Shown one piece after another: positions 42,052 through 52,320 of a DNA stretch of 64,000 nucleotides. The notes beneath the pieces are model-generated. The model was not told the DNA's origin. It searched no databases and worked only from the letters and a program-made list of their open reading frames with translations. The DNA is from Rhodococcus tukisamuensis NBRC 100609 (GTDB taxonomy: Bacteria > Actinomycetota > Actinomycetes > Mycobacteriales > Mycobacteriaceae): positions 62,001 through 126,000 of the forward strand of contig NZ_BCXG01000013.1 of assembly GCF_001894985.1 (NCBI RefSeq), given 5' to 3'. Position numbers and translations under genes: made by a program. How positions within the stretch are numbered: position 1 is the first letter of the stretch; every line of letters starts with the position of its first letter.

Positions 42052-43470
42052 CTAGTGGTCCTCTTCGCCAATCCGATGCACGTGAATCAAGTTGGTCGAG
42101 CCTACGGTTCCGGGGGGCGATCCGGCGACGATAACGACGAGATCGCCCCGGTTGTACCGGCCCAGCGAGAGCAACGCGGTGTCGACCTGGCCGATCATCG
42201 CGTCGGTCGTGGACATCCCGGGCACCAGGAACGTCTCCGTCCCCCACGTCAGCGACAGCTGGCTGCGCACCTCGGGCAGCGGCGTGAAGGCCAGCAGCGG
42301 CAGCGGCGTGTGCAGCCGGGCCAGGCGGCGGACGGTGTCACCGGACTGGGTGAAGGCCACCAGTGCCTTGGCGTCCAGTCGCTCGCCGATGTCGCGGGCC
42401 GCGTAGGAGATCACGCCACGCTTGGTCCGCGGCGTGTGGGTCAGCGGGGGAACCCGGGTGGACTCGGACTCGACGGCCTCGACAATCCGGGCCATCGTCT
42501 GCACGGTCTCCATGACGAACTTGCCCACCGAGGTCTCGCCGGAGAGCATCACCGCGTCGGCGCCGTCGAGGACGGCGTTGGCGACGTCCGAGGCCTCGGC
42601 CCGGGTCGGACGCGAGTTCTCGATCATCGACTCGAGCATCTGCGTTGCCACGATGACGGGGCGGGCATTCTCGCGGGCGATCTGGATGGCGCGCTTCTGC
42701 ACCAGCGGCACCTGCTCGAGCGGCAGCTCCACACCGAGGTCGCCGCGGGCCACCATCACCGCGTCGAAGGCCAGCACGACGGCCTCGAGGTTCTCGATCG
42801 CCTCCGGCTTCTCCAGCTTCGCGATGACCGGGACGCGGCGGCCCACGCGGTCCATCACGGCATGCACCAGTTCGACATCCGCCGGCGAGCGGACGAAGGA
42901 CAGCGCGATGAAGTCGACGCCGAGGCGGAGCGCGAACTCGAGGTCCTCGATGTCCTTCTCCGACAACGCCGGCACCGTGACGTTCATGCCGGGCAGCGAG
43001 ACGCCCTTGTTGTTGCTGACCGGGCCGCCCTCGGTGACCACGCAGACGACGTCGTTGCCCTCGACGGCCTTGACGGTGAGCCCGACCTTGCCGTCGTCGA
43101 CCAGAAGGCGGTCGCCCGGCTTCGCGTCGTTGGCGAGCTGCTTGTACGTGGTGGAGACGCGATCGTGGATGCCCTCGACGTCGTCGACGGTGATGCGCAC
43201 CTCCTCGCCGTTCTCCCAGACGGTGCGGCCGTCGACGAAGCGTCCGAGGCGGATCTTCGGTCCCTGCAGGTCGGCGAGGATGCCGACCGCCTTGCCGGTG
43301 GCCTCGGAGGCGGCGCGCACCCGCAGGTAGTTGTCCTCGTGGTCGGAGTGCTCGCCGTGGCTGAAGTTGAGTCGGGCGACGTCCATGCCGCTCTCGACGA
43401 GTTCTCGGATACGGTCACCGGTCGCGGTAGCGGGTCCCAGCGTGCACACAATCTTGGTTCGTCGAGTCAC
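42052..43470 (-). CDS. pyk: Pyruvate kinase, 472 aa
   Basis: Diagnostic segments are TKIVCTLGPATATGDRIREL, DVARLNFSHGEHSDHEDNYL, ILADLQGPKIRLGRF, the PK signature VMVARGDLGVELPLEQVPL and LSGETSVGKFVMETV. It converts phosphoenolpyruvate and ADP to pyruvate and ATP. The GTG start is seven bases after a TAGGCT box, suggesting a leaderless transcript. It heads a two-gene operon with tesB. Confidence 0.96.
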   Translation of the reverse strand: MTRRTKIVCTLGPATATGDRIRELVESGMDVARLNFSHGEHSDHEDNYLRVRAASEATGKAVGILADLQGPKIRLGRFVDGRTVWENGEEVRITVDDVEGIHDRVSTTYKQLANDAKPGDRLLVDDGKVGLTVKAVEGNDVVCVVTEGGPVSNNKGVSLPGMNVTVPALSEKDIEDLEFALRLGVDFIALSFVRSPADVELVHAVMDRVGRRVPVIAKLEKPEAIENLEAVVLAFDAVMVARGDLGVELPLEQVPLVQKRAIQIARENARPVIVATQMLESMIENSRPTRAEASDVANAVLDGADAVMLSGETSVGKFVMETVQTMARIVEAVESESTRVPPLTHTPRTKRGVISYAARDIGERLDAKALVAFTQSGDTVRRLARLHTPLPLLAFTPLPEVRSQLSLTWGTETFLVPGMSTTDAMIGQVDTALLSLGRYNRGDLVVIVAGSPPGTVGSTNLIHVHRIGEEDH

Positions 43471-43477
43471 GACTGTG

Positions 43478-43483
43478 AGCCTA
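43478..43483 (-). promoter_or_regulatory. -10 box of a leaderless pyk promoter
   Basis: On the minus strand TAGGCT is followed by CACAGTC (seven bases) and the pyk GTG. The arrangement is the same as at polA, bcp and hisA. Confidence 0.5.
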
Positions 43484-43608
43484 GTCGTTGCGGACCGGCA
43501 ACTCTATTCACCACCATTGCGCCGACCATTGGTCCAAATCATTTAACTGATAATTCACGGAATTGTCGCGGTGAATTTGCCTGCAATAACTCGAGCCCTC
43601 GGACCGGC

Positions 43609-45114
43609 CTACAACACCGCGAGCGGCAGCGTGGTCGGGTGCACGGGCGCGGGCAGGTCCGAGTGCCCGGTCAGGTAGGCGTCGACGCTGCGCGCGGCCG
43701 AGCGGCCCTCCGCGATCGCCCACACCACCAGCGAGGCTCCACGGTGCGCGTCACCGCACACGAACACGCCGGGCGCGGTGGTCTGCCAGTCCGGTCCGCA
43801 GGACAGAGCACCGCGGCCGTTGGGACGCAGCCCGAAGCCGTCGAGCAGCGGCCCGTGCTCGACGCCCTCGAAACCGATTGCGAGAAGCGCCAGATCACAA
43901 GGCAATTCGACCTGCGATCCGACCGGAGTGACTCGACGCCGGCCGCCCTCGTCGACGCTGACCCGCACTTCGGCCACCACCACCGAACGCACGCGGGCGT
44001 CGGCGTTGCCGCCGAATCGCTGCACCGCCACCTCGAACCGGCGCACCCCGCCCTCGGCGTGCGCCGGCGAGGTACGCAGCACCATCGGCCACGACGGCCA
44101 GGGCGAACGCTCTTCGTCGCGCTCCGCCGGCAACTCCGGGTGGTAGTCCAACTGGGTGACCGAGGCGGCACCCTGCCGGTGCGCGGTACCGAGGCAGTCG
44201 GCCCCGGTGTCGCCGCCACCGATAATCACCACATGTTTGCCGCTCGCCGACACTGCCGTCGGCCCGTCGCCCTCACACTCCCTGTTCGAGCGCACCAGGT
44301 AATCCATCGCCAGGTGGATCCCGCCCAGCTCGCGTCCCGGGACGCGGCTGTCGTCGCGAGCCCGCAGTGCGCCCACCGCAAGCACGACCGCATCGAACCC
44401 GGCGCTCAGCTGCGCCACCGTAGGCGCCACGCCCACCTCGCTTTCGGTCCGGAAGCGGGTTCCCTCGGCACACATCTGCTCCAGGCGACGGCCGAGCACC
44501 GACTTCTCCATCTTGAACTCGGGGATCCCGTACCGCAACAACCCGCCGAGCCGGTCGTCGCGTTCGAACACCGTGACGTCGTGTCCGGCACGGGTGAGCT
44601 GCTGGGCCGCGGCCAGCCCGGCCGGGCCCGAACCGATCACCGCGACGGCCTTGCCGGTGCGGACGACGGCGGGACACGGCGCGACGACACCTGCCTCCCA
44701 GGCGGCGTCGGCGATCGCCTTCTCGATCCACTTGATCGTCACGCTGCCGCCGGAGTCGCGCTCGTCGATGGAGAGCACGCAGGCGCTCTCGCACGGCGCC
44801 GGGCAGACCCGCCCGGTGAACTCCGGGAAGTTGTTGGTGGCGTGCAGGCGGTAGGACGCCGCCGACCACATGTCCCGTTGCACCAGGTCGTTCCACTCCG
44901 GGATCAGGTTGCCGAGCGGGCAGCCCGCAGAACCGGAGTGACAGAACGGAACTCCGCAGTCCATGCAGCGGCTCGCCTGCGCGGACACCTCACGCGCCCG
45001 CTCGGCCGGGGGCTGCTCGACGTACACCTCGCGCCAGTCGTGCACCCGCTCCTGAACCGGACGCCGCGGGGCGTCCCGCTTCGGGACCTTCATGAAGCCC
45101 TCGGGGTCAACCAC
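43609..45114 (-). CDS. gltD: Glutamate synthase small subunit / GltD-type oxidoreductase, 501 aa
   Basis: MVDPEGFMKV and the cysteine-rich cluster region SRCMDCGVPFCH, GCPLGNLIPEWND and RVCPAPCESACVL (two 4Fe-4S sites) lead to an FAD-binding motif AVIGSGPAGLAAAQQL and an NADPH-binding motif VVIIGGGDTGADCLGTAHR. The subunit passes electrons from NADPH to the large subunit in glutamate synthesis. GGAGG lies six bases before the GTG. The large-subunit gene gltB, which normally precedes gltD, is absent: only 288 bases separate gltD from lgt. A solo role in another electron-transfer reaction is possible. Confidence 0.92.
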   Translation of the reverse strand: MVDPEGFMKVPKRDAPRRPVQERVHDWREVYVEQPPAERAREVSAQASRCMDCGVPFCHSGSAGCPLGNLIPEWNDLVQRDMWSAASYRLHATNNFPEFTGRVCPAPCESACVLSIDERDSGGSVTIKWIEKAIADAAWEAGVVAPCPAVVRTGKAVAVIGSGPAGLAAAQQLTRAGHDVTVFERDDRLGGLLRYGIPEFKMEKSVLGRRLEQMCAEGTRFRTESEVGVAPTVAQLSAGFDAVVLAVGALRARDDSRVPGRELGGIHLAMDYLVRSNRECEGDGPTAVSASGKHVVIIGGGDTGADCLGTAHRQGAASVTQLDYHPELPAERDEERSPWPSWPMVLRTSPAHAEGGVRRFEVAVQRFGGNADARVRSVVVAEVRVSVDEGGRRRVTPVGSQVELPCDLALLAIGFEGVEHGPLLDGFGLRPNGRGALSCGPDWQTTAPGVFVCGDAHRGASLVVWAIAEGRSAARSVDAYLTGHSDLPAPVHPTTLPLAVL

Positions 45115-45269
45115 GTGCCGCCTCCGCGCTCACACCGACCGGCGGGTGTGGCGCAGGGATCGTTCGAGGTGTCGGGTGGATGCCGCGGCCCGATTCGGGC
45201 CGCCCACCGTCGAGAAGAGCCGCCGAGCGTCACACTCGGGTGCGGAAATTCTAGCAGTCGGGCGACCGC

Positions 45270-45380
45270 TCAGCCCCGAAGCTTTCGCCTCTGTCTGTCC
45301 CGGACCGTGCCGGCCAACATGACGATCCCGTCGATCACCGGCCAGACCGCGCCGAGGTAGGCGGGCTGGCGGTGGGGCTG
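45270..45380 (-). pseudogene. Remnant of a TM2-domain membrane protein gene
   Basis: Between an in-frame TAA (45381-45383) and TGA (45270-45272) the minus strand encodes 36 residues, QPHRQPAYLGAVWPVIDGIV continuing MLAGTVRDRQRRKLRG. The WPVIDGIVMLAGTVRD part looks like the C-terminal end of TM2-type membrane proteins. There is no suitable start codon or N-terminal half. It lies between lgt and gltD, the position at which a membrane protein gene (Rv1615) follows lgt in M. tuberculosis. I read it as the end of a deleted gene. Confidence 0.45.
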
Positions 45381-45402
45381 TTACTCGAAACCCTGCCCGC
45401 CG

Positions 45403-46410
45403 TCAGGAGGCCGGGTCATCGCCGGAGTCGCCCGCCGGCTTGGCCTCGCCCGGCGCGACCTTCGCGGACTCCGCGCTCGCCGTCGCCGACTCGCCGCCCG
45501 GCGCCGTCTTCCCCGCCGAGGCGGCCGCGACGGGCTCATGCGGATGCCGCGGCTGCAGGTCCTCGGGCGCCTCCCGGCCCTTCTTGGCCAGCACGAAGTA
45601 GGCCACCGCAGCGAGGAACACGATCACGGAGGTGAAGATGTTGATCCGGATGCCGGCGATCAGGGTGGCGTGGTCGTCGCGCAGCAACTCGACGAAGAAC
45701 CGGCCCACGCAGTAGCCCGCCACGTACAGCGCGAACAGCCTGCCGTGTCCGATCCGGAAGCGACGGTCCACCCACACCAGCAGCAGCACGATCAGCAGGT
45801 TCCACACCAGCTCGTACAGGAACGTCGGGTGCACCACCTTCTCGACCACGCCGTTCGAGGTCCCGGTCAGCGCGTCGATGCGGCCGCTGGCGTTGACCCG
45901 CTGGTAGATCTCCAGGCCCCACGGCACGGTGGTCTCGCGGCCGTACAACTCCTGGTTGAAGTAGTTGCCGATCCGGCCGATCGCCTGGGCGAGCAGGATC
46001 GCCGGGGCCAGGGCGTCTCCGAATGCGGGCGTCGGGATGCCTCGCCGGCGGCAGCCGATCCAGGCGCCGACGCCGCCGAGCAGCACGGCGCCCCAGATGC
46101 CCAGGCCGCCCTGCCAGATCTTCAGCGCGTCGACCGGGTCCCCGCCCTCACCGAAGTACGTGGGCCAGTCGGTCGCCACGTGGTAGAGCCGGCCGCCGAC
46201 CAGTCCGAAGGGCACCGCCCAGATCGCGATGTCGAGGACCGTGCCCGGCTCACCGCCGCGGGCAATCCAGCGCCGCTCGCCCCAGTACAGGGCGACGACG
46301 ATCCCCGCGATGATGAACAGCGCGTAGGCGCGCAGCGGAACCGGGCCGAGCTCCCACACTCCCTGCGGCGGACTCGGAATGTAGGCAAGCAGGTCGGCGG
46401 TGGAAGTCAC
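45403..46410 (-). CDS. lgt: Prolipoprotein diacylglyceryl transferase, 335 aa
   Basis: Seven membrane helices and the signature LAQAIGRIGNYFNQELYG, plus GGRLYHVATDW, WQGGLGIWGAVLLGG and HPTFLYELVWN, identify Lgt. It transfers diacylglycerol from phosphatidylglycerol to the lipobox cysteine of preprolipoproteins such as the LivK and amino-acid-binding lipoproteins in this window. The C-terminal 65 residues are an Ala/Glu/Lys/Pro-rich cytosolic tail, as often in actinobacteria. GTG 46410 overlaps the trpA stop. Confidence 0.95.
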   Translation of the reverse strand: MTSTADLLAYIPSPPQGVWELGPVPLRAYALFIIAGIVVALYWGERRWIARGGEPGTVLDIAIWAVPFGLVGGRLYHVATDWPTYFGEGGDPVDALKIWQGGLGIWGAVLLGGVGAWIGCRRRGIPTPAFGDALAPAILLAQAIGRIGNYFNQELYGRETTVPWGLEIYQRVNASGRIDALTGTSNGVVEKVVHPTFLYELVWNLLIVLLLVWVDRRFRIGHGRLFALYVAGYCVGRFFVELLRDDHATLIAGIRINIFTSVIVFLAAVAYFVLAKKGREAPEDLQPRHPHEPVAAASAGKTAPGGESATASAESAKVAPGEAKPAGDSGDDPAS

Positions 46411-47210
46411 GACGCCACGGTAGCCGAACGGACTCCCGCGGCGAGTTCCTCGGTGATCGCGCGCAGCGCCGCGGGACCCTCGGCGACGGCCGTGACCAGC
46501 GCGGAGCCGACGATGACCGCGTCCGCGTAGGCACCGATCTCGGCGGCCTGGGCCCCGGAACGGACGCCCAGGCCGACACCGACCGGGATGTCGGAGTGCT
46601 CGCGCACCCGCGCCACCAGCTCCGGTGCCATGTTGGACACCGCGGCGCGGGCGCCGGTGACGCCCATCGTCGATGTCGCGTAGACGAAGCCGCGGCAGGA
46701 GTCGACGGTCATGGCGAGTCGCTCGGTGGTCGACGACGGTGCGACCAGGAAGATCCGGTCCAGGCCGTGCTTGTCCGAGGCCGCGATCCAGTCGGCCGCC
46801 TCGTCCGGGATCAGGTCCGGCGTGATGATGCCGAGCCCACCCGCGGCCGCGAGGTCGCGGGCGAAGTTGTCGACGCCGTACTTGAGCACCAGGTTCCAGT
46901 ACGTCATGACGACGGCCTTGCCGCCCACCTTGGTGATGGCCTCGACGACGGTGAACACGTCACGGACCCGGAAGCCGGCGGTGAGCGCCTCGTCGGCGGC
47001 GGCCTGGATGGTCGGGCCGTCCATCACCGGGTCGCTGTACGGGATGCCGACCTCGATCAGGTCGCAGCCCCCCGCGACGAGCGTCTCGACGGCCTCGATC
47101 GACCGGGGCAGGTCGGGGTAGCCGGCGGGCAGGTAGCCGACCAGCGCGGCCCGGTTCTCGGCCCGGCACTGCGCGAAGAGGTCTCCGAGCCGGGACTGCT
47201 GCGCACTCAC
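46407..47210 (-). CDS. trpA: Tryptophan synthase alpha subunit, 267 aa
   Basis: The TIM barrel shows [20 protein letters not shown], catalytic Glu in [19 protein letters not shown], and [17 protein letters not shown]. It cleaves indole-3-glycerol phosphate and passes indole to TrpB. GTG at 47210 is the start because it overlaps the trpB stop as GTGA; longer readings lie inside trpB. It is followed by lgt with the same type of overlap. Confidence 0.96.
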   Translation of the reverse strand: MSAQQSRLGDLFAQCRAENRAALVGYLPAGYPDLPRSIEAVETLVAGGCDLIEVGIPYSDPVMDGPTIQAAADEALTAGFRVRDVFTVVEAITKVGGKAVVMTYWNLVLKYGVDNFARDLAAAGGLGIITPDLIPDEAADWIAASDKHGLDRIFLVAPSSTTERLAMTVDSCRGFVYATSTMGVTGARAAVSNMAPELVARVREHSDIPVGVGLGVRSGAQAAEIGAYADAVIVGSALVTAVAEGPAALRAITEELAAGVRSATVAS

Positions 47211-48514
47211 TTCGTCTGCCCATCCTTGTTCGAGTCGGTGTCGTCGTCGGGGAAGAGGCCGAACCACTTCGCGGCGGTGTCGACGTCCTTGTCGCCGCGG
47301 CCGGAGATGTTGACCAGCACGATCGCGCCCTCCCCCAGTTCCTGGCCGAGCTTCAGCGCGCCCGCGAGCGCGTGCGCCGACTCGATGGCGGGGATGATGC
47401 CCTCGCGGCGGCTGAGCAGCGCGAGGGCGTCCATCGCCTCGGTGTCGGTGATCGACCGGTACTCGGCGCGGCCGATGTCCTTGAGGTGCGAGTGCTCCGG
47501 GCCGACGCCCGGGTAGTCCAGGCCGGCGGAGATCGAGTGCGACTCGATGGTCTGGCCGTCCTCGTCCTGCAGCAGGTACGAGTAGGCGCCGTGCAGGGCG
47601 CCCGGCGTGCCGCCCCCGATGGTCGCGGCGTGCCTGCCGGTCTCGACGCCGTCACCGCCGGCCTCGAAGCCGACGAGCCGCACCGACGGGTCGTCGATGA
47701 AGGCGTGGAAGATGCCGATCGCGTTGGAACCGCCGCCGACGCAGGCCGCGACCGCGTCGGGCAGTCGGCCGGTGTGTGCCTGCACCTGGGCTCGCGCCTC
47801 GAGGCCGATGATCCGCTGGAAGTCGCGCACCATCACCGGGAACGGGTGCGGCCCCGCGGCGGTGCCGAAGCAGTAGTAGGTGTTGTGCGCGTTGGTGACC
47901 CAGTCGCGCAGTGCCTCGTTGATGGCGTCCTTGAGGGTCGCCGAGCCGGTGACGGCGGGGATCACCTCGGCGCCGAGCAGCCGCATGCGCGCGACGTTCA
48001 ACGCCTGGCGCTTGGTGTCGACCTCGCCCATGTACACGACGCACTCGAGGCCGAGCAGCGCGCAGGCGGTCGCGGTGGCAACGCCGTGCTGGCCCGCGCC
48101 GGTCTCGGCGATCACCCGGGTCTTGCCCATCCGCTTGGCGAGCAGCGCCTGGCCGAGGACGTTGTTGATCTTGTGGGAACCGGTGTGGTTCAGGTCTTCC
48201 CGCTTGAGCAGCAGTCGGGCGCCGCCCGCGAACTCGCTGAGCCGGGTGGCCTCGTACACCGGCGACGGACGGCCGGTGTAGTCCCGCTGCAGGCGGTCGA
48301 GTTCGGCGAGGAAGGCGTCGTCGCCGCGCGCCTTGTCGTACTCGGCCGTGACCTCCTCGATCACCGCCATCAGCGCCTCGGGGACGTAGCGTCCGCCGTA
48401 GACGCCGAAATGGCCGCCCTGGTCGGGTTCGTGCGCGCTGCGCTCGGTCACACCCGCGCTCATGCGGGGAAGGCCGCGGCCCTTGGCGGAAAGTACGGGA
48501 TCGTCTGCAGTCAC
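47207..48514 (-). CDS. trpB: Tryptophan synthase beta subunit, about 435 aa
   Basis: [17 protein letters not shown], the PLP lysine in [54 protein letters not shown] and the [19 protein letters not shown] region identify TrpB1. It joins indole with serine to make tryptophan. The start is uncertain: GTG 48514 gives a leader of about 20 residues before the conserved part; ATG 48463 is also possible. The gap to trpC is 63 bases or more. Confidence 0.95.
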   Translation of the reverse strand: MTADDPVLSAKGRGLPRMSAGVTERSAHEPDQGGHFGVYGGRYVPEALMAVIEEVTAEYDKARGDDAFLAELDRLQRDYTGRPSPVYEATRLSEFAGGARLLLKREDLNHTGSHKINNVLGQALLAKRMGKTRVIAETGAGQHGVATATACALLGLECVVYMGEVDTKRQALNVARMRLLGAEVIPAVTGSATLKDAINEALRDWVTNAHNTYYCFGTAAGPHPFPVMVRDFQRIIGLEARAQVQAHTGRLPDAVAACVGGGSNAIGIFHAFIDDPSVRLVGFEAGGDGVETGRHAATIGGGTPGALHGAYSYLLQDEDGQTIESHSISAGLDYPGVGPEHSHLKDIGRAEYRSITDTEAMDALALLSRREGIIPAIESAHALAGALKLGQELGEGAIVLVNISGRGDKDVDTAAKWFGLFPDDDTDSNKDGQTK

Positions 48515-48577
48515 CCGTCCAGTCTGCCCCAACGGTGACCTCGGACTCATTCCGGGTCCGGGGTCACCGGGGTCGGG

Positions 48578-49387
48578 TCAGCGAGCCGGCTTGGGGCAGG
48601 ACGGGTGCGCGCCCGCGGCGACCATTTCCTTGACGGCGGCGCGCGGATCCCCACTGGTCACCAGGCCCTCACCGACGAGCACCGCGTCTGCGCCCGCACC
48701 CGCGTAGGCCAACAGGTCACCGGTCCCGCGCACGCCGGACTCGGCGATCTTGACGACGTGGCTCGGCAGGCCGGGGCCGATCCGGGCGAAGGTGTCCCGG
48801 TCGACCTCAAGAGTCTTGAGGTTGCGCGCGTTGATGCCGATCACGGTGGCGCCGGCCTCGAGGGCCCGGTCCGCCTCCTGCTCGGTGTGCACCTCGACCA
48901 GCGCCGTCATCCCGAGGGACTCGGTGCGGTCCAGCAGCGAGGCCAGCACCTGCTGCTCGAGGGCCGCGACGATCAGCAGCACCACGTCCGCGCCGTGCGC
49001 CCGGGCCTCGTGGATCTGGTACGGCCCGACGATGAAGTCCTTGCGCAGCACCGGGATGCTGACGGCCCTGCGGACCGCGTCCAGGTCGGCGAGCGAGCCC
49101 TTGAAGCGACGCTCCTCGGTCAGCACGCTGATCACCCGCGCGCCGCCCTGCTCGTAGGCGAGTGCGAGTTCGGCGGGGTCCGGGATGCCGGACAGCTCAC
49201 CCTTCGACGGGCTCGCGCGCTTGACCTCGGCGATCACGGCGATACCGGGCGCCCGGAGGGCGGCGGCCGCGTCGAGCGCGGCGGGGGCGATGGCTGCCGC
49301 GGCCTTGACCGCAGCAAAGTCGAGCACGGCTTCGCGGGCAGCTACGTCGGCACGCACCCCGTCGAGAATCGATTCGAGAACAGTCAT
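48578..49387 (-). CDS. trpC: Indole-3-glycerol phosphate synthase, 269 aa
   Basis: [20 protein letters not shown], the catalytic-lysine region [56 protein letters not shown] and [13 protein letters not shown] are the IGPS hallmarks. It makes indole-3-glycerol phosphate from CdRP. It is monofunctional, with no TrpF domain, so phosphoribosylanthranilate isomerase activity must come from another gene (see hisA). A possible -10 (TACGCT) lies about 60 bases upstream. Confidence 0.95.
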   Translation of the reverse strand: MTVLESILDGVRADVAAREAVLDFAAVKAAAAIAPAALDAAAALRAPGIAVIAEVKRASPSKGELSGIPDPAELALAYEQGGARVISVLTEERRFKGSLADLDAVRRAVSIPVLRKDFIVGPYQIHEARAHGADVVLLIVAALEQQVLASLLDRTESLGMTALVEVHTEQEADRALEAGATVIGINARNLKTLEVDRDTFARIGPGLPSHVVKIAESGVRGTGDLLAYAGAGADAVLVGEGLVTSGDPRAAVKEMVAAGAHPSCPKPAR

Positions 49388-49472
49388 ATTTGTCCCGAGT
49401 CCTTTCTGGGCAGACCGACGATGTGAGGTAAATCATCGGATTGGGCAAGCGTAGTTGGCCCCGATGCCTTGA

Positions 49473-50198
49473 CTAACGGCGGGTCTCTGTGGGCGGCGGA
49501 CCGTCGTTGTCCGGGCCGTGGTTTGGCTCCGCCGGGCCGGTGCCGGACGCCGGTCCTGCAGGGGGTTCGTCCTCGGTCGGGTCCTCCCCCGCGTCGAGCG
49601 CATCCCAGATCACCCGCTGGCTCGGTGGCTGCGAGGACGCGCCCCGGCGGGTCGCCTCCTCCCGCCGCGCGGCGGGTGCGGCGTAGCGCGAGGACAGGCC
49701 CGCACTGCGGCCGGCCTTGCGAATCAGGGCTATCGCTGCGGCCAGCGCGACCACACCGCCGAACACGGCCAGCAGGGCCGGCGCCGGGTAGGTCGTCGCG
49801 CCGGTGACCTCCGCCCGGCCGGGCAGCTCGGCCAGCCGGCCGGCCTTCTCCTCGTCGGCACCACCGACGAGGAGGGACACCGCGGGCACGACCGCCGCGA
49901 CCGCGACCAGGGCCACCAGCAGCCCCACCACCCGCAGCGCCCAACCGCGCACCGCGAACGACGCGGCGATCGCGGCGATCAGGGTCAACGCCAGCGGCGT
50001 GGTGGCCGCGGCCCAGACGCCGCCGCCCAGCGTGGTGCTGCGGGCCTCGCCGAGTCCGTCCTGCGAGTCGACCTGGACCCAGGTCATCCGCGAGGACGCC
50101 CACAGGCACAGCGCGGCCACGGCCAGCAGCAGCACCGGCAGCGCCGCCGTCGCGCCGGACCCGCGCCGGGCCGGTTCGGTGGCCGCCGCGTCAGTCAT
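49473..50198 (-). CDS. Trp-operon-associated membrane protein, 241 aa
   Basis: Four hydrophobic segments ([73 protein letters not shown]) and [17 protein letters not shown] fit the family of unknown function found between trpE and trpC in actinobacteria (Rv1610 position). The cytosolic tail is Pro/Glu-rich and ends PPPTETRR. The ATG at 50198 overlaps the trpE stop by eight bases. Confidence 0.85.
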   Translation of the reverse strand: MTDAAATEPARRGSGATAALPVLLLAVAALCLWASSRMTWVQVDSQDGLGEARSTTLGGGVWAAATTPLALTLIAAIAASFAVRGWALRVVGLLVALVAVAAVVPAVSLLVGGADEEKAGRLAELPGRAEVTGATTYPAPALLAVFGGVVALAAAIALIRKAGRSAGLSSRYAAPAARREEATRRGASSQPPSQRVIWDALDAGEDPTEDEPPAGPASGTGPAEPNHGPDNDGPPPTETRR

Positions 50199-51768
50199 CG
50201 CGCTCTCCGTCGAGTGCGGCGAGGGTTCCCGCCGCGGCGATCGCGCTGAGCACGGCCATCGCCTTGTTCCGCGCCTCGGTGTCCTCGTAGACCGGGTCGG
50301 AGTCCGCCACGATCCCCGCGCCGGCCTGCACGTACGCAGTGCCGTCCTTGACCAGGGCGGAGCGGATCGCGATGGCGGTGTCGGCGTCGCCGGCGAAGTC
50401 GAGGTAGCCGACGATGCCGCCGTAGATTCCACGCCGGGTCGGTTCGAGTTCGTCGATCAGCTCCATCGCCCGCACCTTCGGGGCGCCCGAGAGGGTGCCG
50501 GCCGGGAAGCAGGCGGTGACCGCGTCGAGCGCGTGCTTGCCCTCGGCGAGCCGGCCGGTGACCGTGGATACCAGGTGCATGACGTGGCTGTAGCGCTCGA
50601 CGTGCCGGTAGTCGTGCACCTTGACGGTGCCCGGCTCGCAGACCCGGCCGAGGTCGTTGCGCCCGAGATCCACCAGCATCAGGTGCTCGGAGTTCTCCTT
50701 CTCGTCGGCCAGCAGGTCCTTCTCGAGCAGCAGGTCGTCCTCCTCGGACTCGCCGCGCCAGCGGGTCCCCGCGATCGGGTGCGTGGTCGCGACGCCCTCC
50801 TTGACCGTGACCAGCGACTCCGGGCTGGATCCGACGATGGTGAACGCGGTGCCGCCGTCGCCGTCCGGGACGTTGACCAGGTACATGTACGGGCTCGGGT
50901 TGGAGGCGCGGAGCATCCGGTAGATGTCGAACGGGTGCGCGTCGGTGTCCATCTCGAAACGCTGCGAGAGCACCACCTGGAATGCCTCGCCCGCCTCGAT
51001 CTCGCCGATCAGCCGTCGCACGTCCGCCCCGAAACTCTCGGTGGTGCGCTGGCGGCGGTAGTCCGGGGCCGGCTTGCTGAAGGTGGAGACGGTGGACGGC
51101 GCCGGCGCGCTGAGCGCCCGGGTCATCTCGTCGAGCCGGGCGACGGCGTCGTCGTAGGCCTCGTCGACGCGGTCGTCCGTGCCGTCCCAGTTGACCGCGT
51201 TGGCGATCAGGATGATGGCGCCCTCGTGGTGGTCGACGGCGGCCAGGTCGGTGGCCAGCAGCATCACCATCTCGGGGACCTGCAGGTCGTCGACGGCGTG
51301 GCTGGGCAGCCGCTCGATCCGGCGGATGATGTCGTATCCCATGAACCCGACCATGCCGCCGGTCAGCGGCGGCAGGCCCGGAAGTCGTTCACTGCGAAGC
51401 AGTTCCAGGGTCTGACCGAGCGCGACGATCGGATCGCCGCCCGAGGGGGCACCGGCCGGGACGTTGCCCTGCCAGCCGGCCTCGCCGTCGACCACGGTCA
51501 GGGCGGCGGGGCTACCCGCGCCGATGAACGACCATCGGGACCAGGATCGGCCGTTCTCGGCGGACTCGAACAGGAAGGTGCCGGGCCGGTCCGCGGCCAG
51601 CTTGCGGTACGCCGAGAGGGGTGTCTCGGAGTCCGCCAACACCTTTCGGGTGACCGGCACCACCCGGTGCTCGGCCGCGAGGGCGCGGAACTGATCCCTG
51701 GTGGTGGTGGAATCGTCCGCGCCGACGACGGCGGCTGCGGAGGGGACGGTGGTTGGCTCGCCGGGCAT
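50191..51768 (-). CDS. trpE: Anthranilate synthase component I, about 525 aa
   Basis: The start of the conserved part, [19 protein letters not shown] and [10 protein letters not shown], is followed by [19 protein letters not shown], the [14 protein letters not shown] region, [13 protein letters not shown], and [27 protein letters not shown] and [19 protein letters not shown]. It makes anthranilate from chorismate. ATG at 51768, 51777 or 51780 are all possible. The frame is open further upstream through the 32-bp tandem repeat into another ORF (to 52320 or 52404), so a fused long product cannot be ruled out. A matching trpG is not in the window. Confidence 0.93.
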   Translation of the reverse strand: MPGEPTTVPSAAAVVGADDSTTTRDQFRALAAEHRVVPVTRKVLADSETPLSAYRKLAADRPGTFLFESAENGRSWSRWSFIGAGSPAALTVVDGEAGWQGNVPAGAPSGGDPIVALGQTLELLRSERLPGLPPLTGGMVGFMGYDIIRRIERLPSHAVDDLQVPEMVMLLATDLAAVDHHEGAIILIANAVNWDGTDDRVDEAYDDAVARLDEMTRALSAPAPSTVSTFSKPAPDYRRQRTTESFGADVRRLIGEIEAGEAFQVVLSQRFEMDTDAHPFDIYRMLRASNPSPYMYLVNVPDGDGGTAFTIVGSSPESLVTVKEGVATTHPIAGTRWRGESEEDDLLLEKDLLADEKENSEHLMLVDLGRNDLGRVCEPGTVKVHDYRHVERYSHVMHLVSTVTGRLAEGKHALDAVTACFPAGTLSGAPKVRAMELIDELEPTRRGIYGGIVGYLDFAGDADTAIAIRSALVKDGTAYVQAGAGIVADSDPVYEDTEARNKAMAVLSAIAAAGTLAALDGERDD

Positions 51769-51785
51769 GGCACCCATCATCCCAG

Positions 51786-51977
51786 GAGCGGAGCCTGCGG
51801 AGCGACCGGGGAGGGCTGAGCGGAGCCTGCGGAGCGACCGGGGAGGGCTGAGCGGAGCCTGCGGAGCGACCGGGGAGGGCTGAGCGGAGCCTGCGGAGCG
51901 ACCGGGGAGGGCTGAGCGGAGCCTGCGGAGCGACCGGGGAGGGCTGAGCGGAGCCTGCGGAGCGACCGGGGCAGGCA
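51786..51977. repeat. 32-bp tandem repeat (about six copies) upstream of trpE
   Basis: Copies begin at 51786, 51818, 51850, 51882, 51914 and 51946, each starting GAGCGGAGCCTGCGG; the first five are identical and the last diverges after about 26 bases. The array lies between the trpE start and the preceding ORF. Since 32 is not a multiple of three, each copy is read in a different frame and the encoded protein sequence repeats only every three copies. Confidence 0.95.
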
Positions 51978-52320
51978 GGAGCGGCACTACAGGGTGGCGC
52001 GGGTACAGGTAGGCATGACGGCCGATGCAGGGATCGCCGACGGCGAAGCCGGCGTCGCGTTCGAGGGCGTCGAGGATGTCGTCGTCGGTGACATCACCGA
52101 AGTCCGGTTCCCACACCTGGGCGAGCATCGCGAGGAGTTCGGCCTCGGGGACCACGGCGTCGGCGGGAAGGTCGGTGGGCGGACCCGAGGGACGGACCTG
52201 CCGCCACGACCGGTCGCGACCCGGTTCCGTCGCTTCGAGCAGCTCGTCGACCCCGTTCAGGGTGGTGCACCACCGTTCCGCGACCGACCCGACGGGTTCG
52301 GGCCGCGGCCCCCAGAACAC
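51978..52320 (-). CDS. Hypothetical ORF whose frame runs through the repeat into trpE
   Basis: From GTG 52320 the product starts [17 protein letters not shown] and includes [40 protein letters not shown] and [20 protein letters not shown]. Third positions are strongly G/C, supporting real coding. The only visible stop is that of trpE: after [10 protein letters not shown] the frame enters the tandem repeat and joins TrpE in frame. Either the gene lost its own end when the repeat expanded, or the fused protein is made. No family is recognised. It is divergent from the peroxiredoxin gene. Confidence 0.5.

Noticed and set aside
40876-45360. A 1494-codon open frame on the plus strand
   Set aside because: It runs antisense through the antiporter, tesB, pyk and gltD genes, all of which have clear family motifs; its product is Arg/His/Asp/Gly-rich with no motif, the usual shadow of a high-GC gene.
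49388-49472. A trp leader peptide, attenuator or T-box before trpC or trpE
   Set aside because: No Trp-rich short frame, no paired anti-terminator stems and no T-box core sequence were seen in this gap or upstream of trpE.
51786-51977. Tandem array as a CRISPR
   Set aside because: Units follow directly on each other with no unique spacers and no cas genes are present.
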